From Acidobacteriota bacterium (lineage in GTDB: Bacteria; Acidobacteriota; Blastocatellia; Pyrinomonadales; Pyrinomonadaceae), in contig SXVE01000244.1 in the NCBI GenBank assembly GCA_005790265.1, forward strand, positions 1 to 9,361: DNA of 9,361 nt. The letters are read 5' to 3'. Position 1 is the first letter of the stretch; every line of letters starts with the position of its first letter. Position numbers and translations under genes: made by a program. Shown one piece after another: positions 5,484 through 9,361 of the stretch. The notes below the pieces were generated by a model. That model did not search any database and was not told the origin of the DNA. It was given only the letters and a program-made list of their open reading frames with translations.

Positions 5484-8400
5484 ATGAAAAGCATCAAAAA
5501 ATCTGCATTCGGTTTGCTGGCGGCGCTCGTCTTCGCGGCGCTGCTTGCAAGTTCGGCACACGCCCAGCAAATTACGGCGACTTTAACCGGCACGATCACC
5601 GATCCGAACGGCGCGGTCGTTCCCGGATCAATCGTTACCGCGACATCGGTTGACACCGGACAATCGAAAACCGCGACGACCAACGACGATGGAAATTACA
5701 CGATTCCGTTTCTTCAGCCGGGAACTTACAACTTAACAATTGCCAAAACCGGCTTCGCCGACACGACGCGCGAAAACATCCGGCTTGAAATCGCGCAAAC
5801 GGCAAGCATTGACGTCGTGCTCGGCGTTTCAGCCGGATCGGTTGACGTCACGGTCGAAGCCGGGGAGACGCCGATTCTGCAAACCGAAACGTCGAATCTG
5901 GAAACGACGATCGAACAAAAACTCGTCGAAGATTTGCCGTCAGTCGAGCGCAACATTTTTTCGTTCGTTAATCTTGTTCCCGGAACGATTGACACAAATG
6001 CTGCTCTCGGCAATCCGGCAAGCCAAATCGGTTCGTCCGGCAATCGCAACTTTTTCGACTCGAACTTCGCCGTCAACGGCGGACGTGCTTCGACGAACGA
6101 TAATTTGCTCGACGGCGTGACGAACACGATCGGCGATTTTAACGGCGTCGCGATTTCGCCGCCGCAGGACGCGGTGCGCGAATTCAAAGTTGTGTCCGGC
6201 GTCGCGCCCGCCGAATATGGTCGCACGGGCGGCGGCGTCGTGACGGTTTCCTCGAAAGCGGGAACGCAGAAATATCACGGCGCGCTGTACGAATATTTTC
6301 AGGACGGCAATTTGAACGCCAACGGCTTTTTCAATAATCGCCGCGGCGTGCCGCGCGTCAACACTTCGTCGAAACATCAATTCGGCGCCGCCATCGGCGG
6401 ACCGCTTTCGTTTTTTAATTTCGGCGAAAACGACGGCGGCGTGTTCAAAAAAATCGCCGACACATTCTTTTTCGCCAATTACGAAGGTCGGCGCGAAAAA
6501 AATCCGTTTACGCGCGTCACGACCGTGCCGACGGCGCGAATGAGAACCGGCGATTTCGGCGAGCTTTTAACCGGCGCGGTGCGCACCGGCGTGACGAACG
6601 CTGATGGAACGCCCGCGCTGTTCGGTCAGCTTTACAATCCGTTCAGCTCGCTGACAACCGCCGGAACCACCGCGCGCCGCCAAACTTTTGCCAATAATAA
6701 TCTCAGCAATTTGCCCGTTTGTTCGCCGGCGATTAACCGCCTTAATACGGCGTGTCTTGATCCGGTCGCGCTCGCCGTTTTGCCGTATATCCCGCTGCCG
6801 AATCGTTCGGGATTAATCAATAACTACGCTTACGCCGACAATATTGATTTTACGCGCGACATCGCTTCGGGACGCATTGATCACACGGTTTCCGAAAAGC
6901 AAAACTTTTTCGTGCGCTTCAGTTACGAAAAAAGACGCAACGCGCCGCCGAGTTTTCTCGGTACGATCGCATCGAACGTGACCGTGCAAAAAGATACGTT
7001 TTTGAACGGAACGATCAATCACGTTTACAGTCTGCGCGATAATTTAATCAATAATTTCCGTTACGGTTACACGCGCGCTCACGCAACGCAAGCGGCAAAC
7101 AGTCTCGGTTTCGACCCAACGACGCTCGGTTTGCCGGCTTATCTGCGCGATGCAGCTTCGGCTTTGATTTTTCCAACGTTTACCATCGGCGGCGGCGACG
7201 TGAACTCGACAATCGCGGCGGGCGAACTCGCAACCGGACTGATTGGCGGTGCAGGCAACGATCAGCCGCGCGATACGCATTCGGTCGGCGATTCGATGAC
7301 TTATATTAGCGGCGCGCATACATTCCGTTTCGGCGGTGAATATCGTCTGTATCGCTTTTACCCTTTTCAGTTCAACACGCCGACCGGCAGCTTTTCGTTT
7401 TCGCGCGCGGCAACCGCCGGTCCGATTGTGACGCCTTCAACCGCCAATACGCCAATCGAATCAACCGGCTCGTCGTTCGCTTCGTTTCTGCTCGGCATTC
7501 CGAGCGGCATCACGCGCGAAGTGCAGGTGCCGATCACGGTTTATCATCATTACGGTGCCGGATTTGTGCAGGACGATTGGAAAATCTTTCGTAATTTAAC
7601 GCTCAATCTCGGTTTGCGCTGGGATTTTGAAACGGGTACGGCAAGCCCGCAGCGGCTCGTGACGAATTTCGATTTCGATGCCGCTTCGCCGATTCAAAGC
7701 GCGGTGCAAACGCGGCTCGGCGCGATTGCGCTCGATGCGGCAGTAAACGCATTAAACGGATCAAATATCAGAAATCTGACCGGCGTGCTCGATTTTCCAG
7801 AAGGCTCGCAACAGGAAACTGATTACAAACGATTCGCGCCGCGCGTCGGTTTCGCTTACAGCCTCAACAGTAAAACAACTTTGCGCGGCGGTTTCGGTAT
7901 GTTCTACCTGCCAATCTCGCTCGAAGGTGCGTCGGCGCTCGGAACCAGTTTTACTGATACGCAGCTGCAAACTGTTTTGACGACTTCGCAGGTAACGAGC
8001 AGCACGGTTTTTCTGTCGAATCCGTTTCCGAACGGTCCGCGACCGGCAACCGGCAATTCGCTCGGCAATCTGACTTCGCTCGGGCAAAACATCACGAATA
8101 TTGTTGATCCGCGTCCGGAGACTGCTTACAACATGCAGTATAATCTGGTTTTGCAGCGCGAAATCGCAAAAAATCTCGTACTCGATATCGCTTACGTCGG
8201 CAGTCGCGGACGCAATCTGCCGTCGCGCAACATCGAGCTGAATCAGCTTTCGCCGCAAGTTCTGGATTACGCGCGCGCCGAGGTCGCCGCCGGACGCGCA
8301 ACGAGCGTCAACGCGTTTCTCGCGCAACAGGTACCGAATCCTTTTTCGACTTTAAACACGGCGTTTCCAACCTTTAATACGGTTCTGACCGGAACGACGA

Positions 8401-9260
8401 TTGCCCGCGCGCAGCTGCTTCGCCGGTTTCCGCAGTATCAGTCGGTTTCGCAACTTAGCCCGAATATCGGCATCAGCAATTACAATGCTCTGCAAGTCAA
8501 TTTGCAGAAACGATTCAGCAACGGTTTTTCGCTGTTAGCAAACTACGTCTGGTCGAAACTGCTCGACACGGGCGGCGTCGGCAACGGCGCGCGTTTCACC
8601 GATCCGACCAACGCCGAAGACGTTTTCAATTTTGAAGACGAGTATTCGTATTCGACGCTCGACGTGCCGCACCGCGTGACGGCGAGTTTCACATACGAGT
8701 TACCGTTCGGCAAAGGCAAACGCTTCGGCTCGAATTTCAGCGGTTTGACCAACGCGCTGTTCGGCGGTTTCCAAATCTCCGGCACCGGCGTTTGGCAGAC
8801 CGGCGCGCCGGTAACGATCACCAATTCGGTCGGTTTCACCGGAAACGGCGGTTTGACCGGCGTTAATAATTCGCAGATTCGCCCGAACCGCATTGGCGGA
8901 ATTGATCCGACGCCGGGCAGCTTCGGCGACCGTGTTCGTGAAGGTTTGTCGGTTTTTGATCCGGCAGCGTTCAGCCTGACGGCGGCGGAAATCGCCAACT
9001 ACCAGTTCGGCAACGCCGCTCGAACTTACAACGACGTGCGCCGCGATAACTACAAAAATGTGGACTTGTCCATCATCAAAAATATCGCGTTCAGCGAAGG
9101 CAGACAGCGCATTCAGCTGCGCGCCGAATTTCTCAATGCTTTTAACACGGTCGTTTTCGGAACGCCGGTTTTAACATCCGGCAGCACGACGTTCGGCACG
9201 GTGACGACGCAGGGCAATCGTCCGCGCATCATTCAATTGGTCGGACGCTACACGTTCTAA
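5484..9260 (+). CDS. TonB-dependent outer-membrane receptor with carboxypeptidase-like N-terminal domain (Oar-like)
   Basis: A 1258-residue outer-membrane active transporter. A Sec signal peptide ends in A-H-A (residue 27). Residues about 28-112 are a carboxypeptidase-regulatory-like beta-sandwich (G-T-I-T-D-P-N-G-A-V-V-P-G, then D-D-G-N-Y-T-I-P-F-L-Q-P-G-T-Y). A plug domain follows at about 125-265, containing F-A-V-N-G-G-R-A-S-T-N-D-N-L-L-D-G-V and E-Y-G-R-T-G-G-G-V-V-T-V-S-S-K-A-G. The rest is a large beta-barrel ending in Y-T-F, the terminal Phe expected for barrel assembly. A loop around C413 and C424 may form a disulphide, next to R-L-N-T-A-C-L-D-P-V-A. Size and order match the Oar-like receptors abundant in Acidobacteriota. 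No SusD-like partner lies next to it. It sits 140 bases behind the GH20 gene with no evident promoter or operator of its own, so it is probably in that operon and may import GlcNAc-containing oligosaccharides; substrate is inference. The final 41 bases of the gene lie in the terminal palindrome, but the stop codon and C-terminus look natural. Confidence 0.92.
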   Translation: MKSIKKSAFGLLAALVFAALLASSAHAQQITATLTGTITDPNGAVVPGSIVTATSVDTGQSKTATTNDDGNYTIPFLQPGTYNLTIAKTGFADTTRENIRLEIAQTASIDVVLGVSAGSVDVTVEAGETPILQTETSNLETTIEQKLVEDLPSVERNIFSFVNLVPGTIDTNAALGNPASQIGSSGNRNFFDSNFAVNGGRASTNDNLLDGVTNTIGDFNGVAISPPQDAVREFKVVSGVAPAEYGRTGGGVVTVSSKAGTQKYHGALYEYFQDGNLNANGFFNNRRGVPRVNTSSKHQFGAAIGGPLSFFNFGENDGGVFKKIADTFFFANYEGRREKNPFTRVTTVPTARMRTGDFGELLTGAVRTGVTNADGTPALFGQLYNPFSSLTTAGTTARRQTFANNNLSNLPVCSPAINRLNTACLDPVALAVLPYIPLPNRSGLINNYAYADNIDFTRDIASGRIDHTVSEKQNFFVRFSYEKRRNAPPSFLGTIASNVTVQKDTFLNGTINHVYSLRDNLINNFRYGYTRAHATQAANSLGFDPTTLGLPAYLRDAASALIFPTFTIGGGDVNSTIAAGELATGLIGGAGNDQPRDTHSVGDSMTYISGAHTFRFGGEYRLYRFYPFQFNTPTGSFSFSRAATAGPIVTPSTANTPIESTGSSFASFLLGIPSGITREVQVPITVYHHYGAGFVQDDWKIFRNLTLNLGLRWDFETGTASPQRLVTNFDFDAASPIQSAVQTRLGAIALDAAVNALNGSNIRNLTGVLDFPEGSQQETDYKRFAPRVGFAYSLNSKTTLRGGFGMFYLPISLEGASALGTSFTDTQLQTVLTTSQVTSSTVFLSNPFPNGPRPATGNSLGNLTSLGQNITNIVDPRPETAYNMQYNLVLQREIAKNLVLDIAYVGSRGRNLPSRNIELNQLSPQVLDYARAEVAAGRATSVNAFLAQQVPNPFSTLNTAFPTFNTVLTGTTIARAQLLRRFPQYQSVSQLSPNIGISNYNALQVNLQKRFSNGFSLLANYVWSKLLDTGGVGNGARFTDPTNAEDVFNFEDEYSYSTLDVPHRVTASFTYELPFGKGKRFGSNFSGLTNALFGGFQISGTGVWQTGAPVTITNSVGFTGNGGLTGVNNSQIRPNRIGGIDPTPGSFGDRVREGLSVFDPAAFSLTAAEIANYQFGNAARTYNDVRRDNYKNVDLSIIKNIAFSEGRQRIQLRAEFLNAFNTVVFGTPVLTSGSTTFGTVTTQGNRPRIIQLVGRYTF

Positions 9261-9361
9261 ATCAATGGGCGGCAAGCGAAAGAAGTTTTGCAAAACTTCT
9301 TTCGCTTGCCGCCCATTGATTTAGAACGTGTAGCGTCCGACCAATTGAATGATGCGCGGAC
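9220..9361. repeat. 142-bp perfect palindrome at the window end (probable fold-back artefact)
   Basis: Bases 9291-9361 are the exact reverse complement of 9220-9290, with no loop and no mismatch over 71 bp. The left arm is the last 41 bases of the receptor gene, including its stop codon, plus 30 bases after it. The right arm replays these backwards up to the last base of the window. Natural hairpins seldom copy coding sequence or lack a loop, so I read it as an assembly or library artefact. Bases after 9290 should not be treated as independent genome sequence. Confidence 0.85.
9267..9314 (+). terminator. possible terminator hairpin core after the receptor gene
   Basis: Starting six bases after the receptor stop, GGGCGGCAAGCGAAAG and following bases can pair with CTTTCGCTTGCCGCCC about the centre at 9290/9291. 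A strong GC-rich stem at this location is what a rho-independent terminator would look like, and a real inverted repeat could have seeded the larger palindrome. Because the pairing continues without a break into artefactual-looking sequence, the true right arm and any T-tract cannot be told. Confidence 0.25.

Noticed and set aside
7761..8327. Minus-strand open frame (188 codons) inside the receptor gene
   Set aside because: It is antisense to the receptor barrel, Arg-rich and without any recognisable motif; a shadow frame.
9291..9361. Minus-strand duplicate of the receptor 3' end as evidence for a second, convergent receptor gene
   Set aside because: The match is a perfect mirror of 9220-9290 with no divergence and stops at the window end, which fits an artefact better than a second gene.

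Overview
The window reads as an N-acetylglucosamine / chito-oligosaccharide acquisition locus from a Gram-negative bacterium. Acidobacteriota, perhaps class Blastocatellia, is my best guess. The main clue is the very long TonB-dependent receptor with an N-terminal carboxypeptidase-regulatory-like domain and an 'R-L-x-D-P-V-A...P-L-P-N' barrel segment, a type expanded in Acidobacteriota. Moderate GC with A-rich spacers fits but does not prove this. Taxonomy is inference.

Layout. A GntR/HutC-family repressor (DasR/NagR/YvoA-like) lies on the minus strand at 43-786. Back-to-back divergent promoters occupy 787-1117. On the plus strand follow a lipoprotein sugar-binding protein (1118-2071), a CUT2-type (RbsC-like) inner-membrane permease (2144-3064), a secreted GH20 beta-N-acetylhexosaminidase (3238-5343), and a TonB-dependent outer-membrane receptor (5484-9260). 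No ATPase gene for the ABC transporter is present in the window.

Regulation. Three 16-bp sites (807-822, 937-952, 3175-3190) share the identical 12-bp core TGGTCTAGTCCA. This is one substitution from the perfect palindrome TGGTCTAGACCA at the heart of the DasR/NagR 'dre' operator. Each site lies just downstream of a TTGACA-type promoter: in front of the regulator, the transporter and the hexosaminidase. The core has the same orientation relative to transcription every time. The simplest model is that the GntR protein represses itself, the transporter and the GH20-receptor operon, and is released by an amino-sugar phosphate. The regulator, the operators and the GH20 enzyme point independently to amino sugars.

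Inferred pathway. The receptor brings GlcNAc-containing oligosaccharides across the outer membrane, the exported GH20 enzyme trims them to monosaccharides, and the binding protein and permease move the product inward. Kinase, deacetylase and deaminase genes are not visible and may lie beyond the left edge.

The last 142 bases (9220-9361) are a perfect loopless palindrome that folds the receptor 3' end back on itself and stops at the window edge. This is most likely an assembly or library fold-back artefact, perhaps seeded by a real terminator hairpin just after the receptor stop codon.
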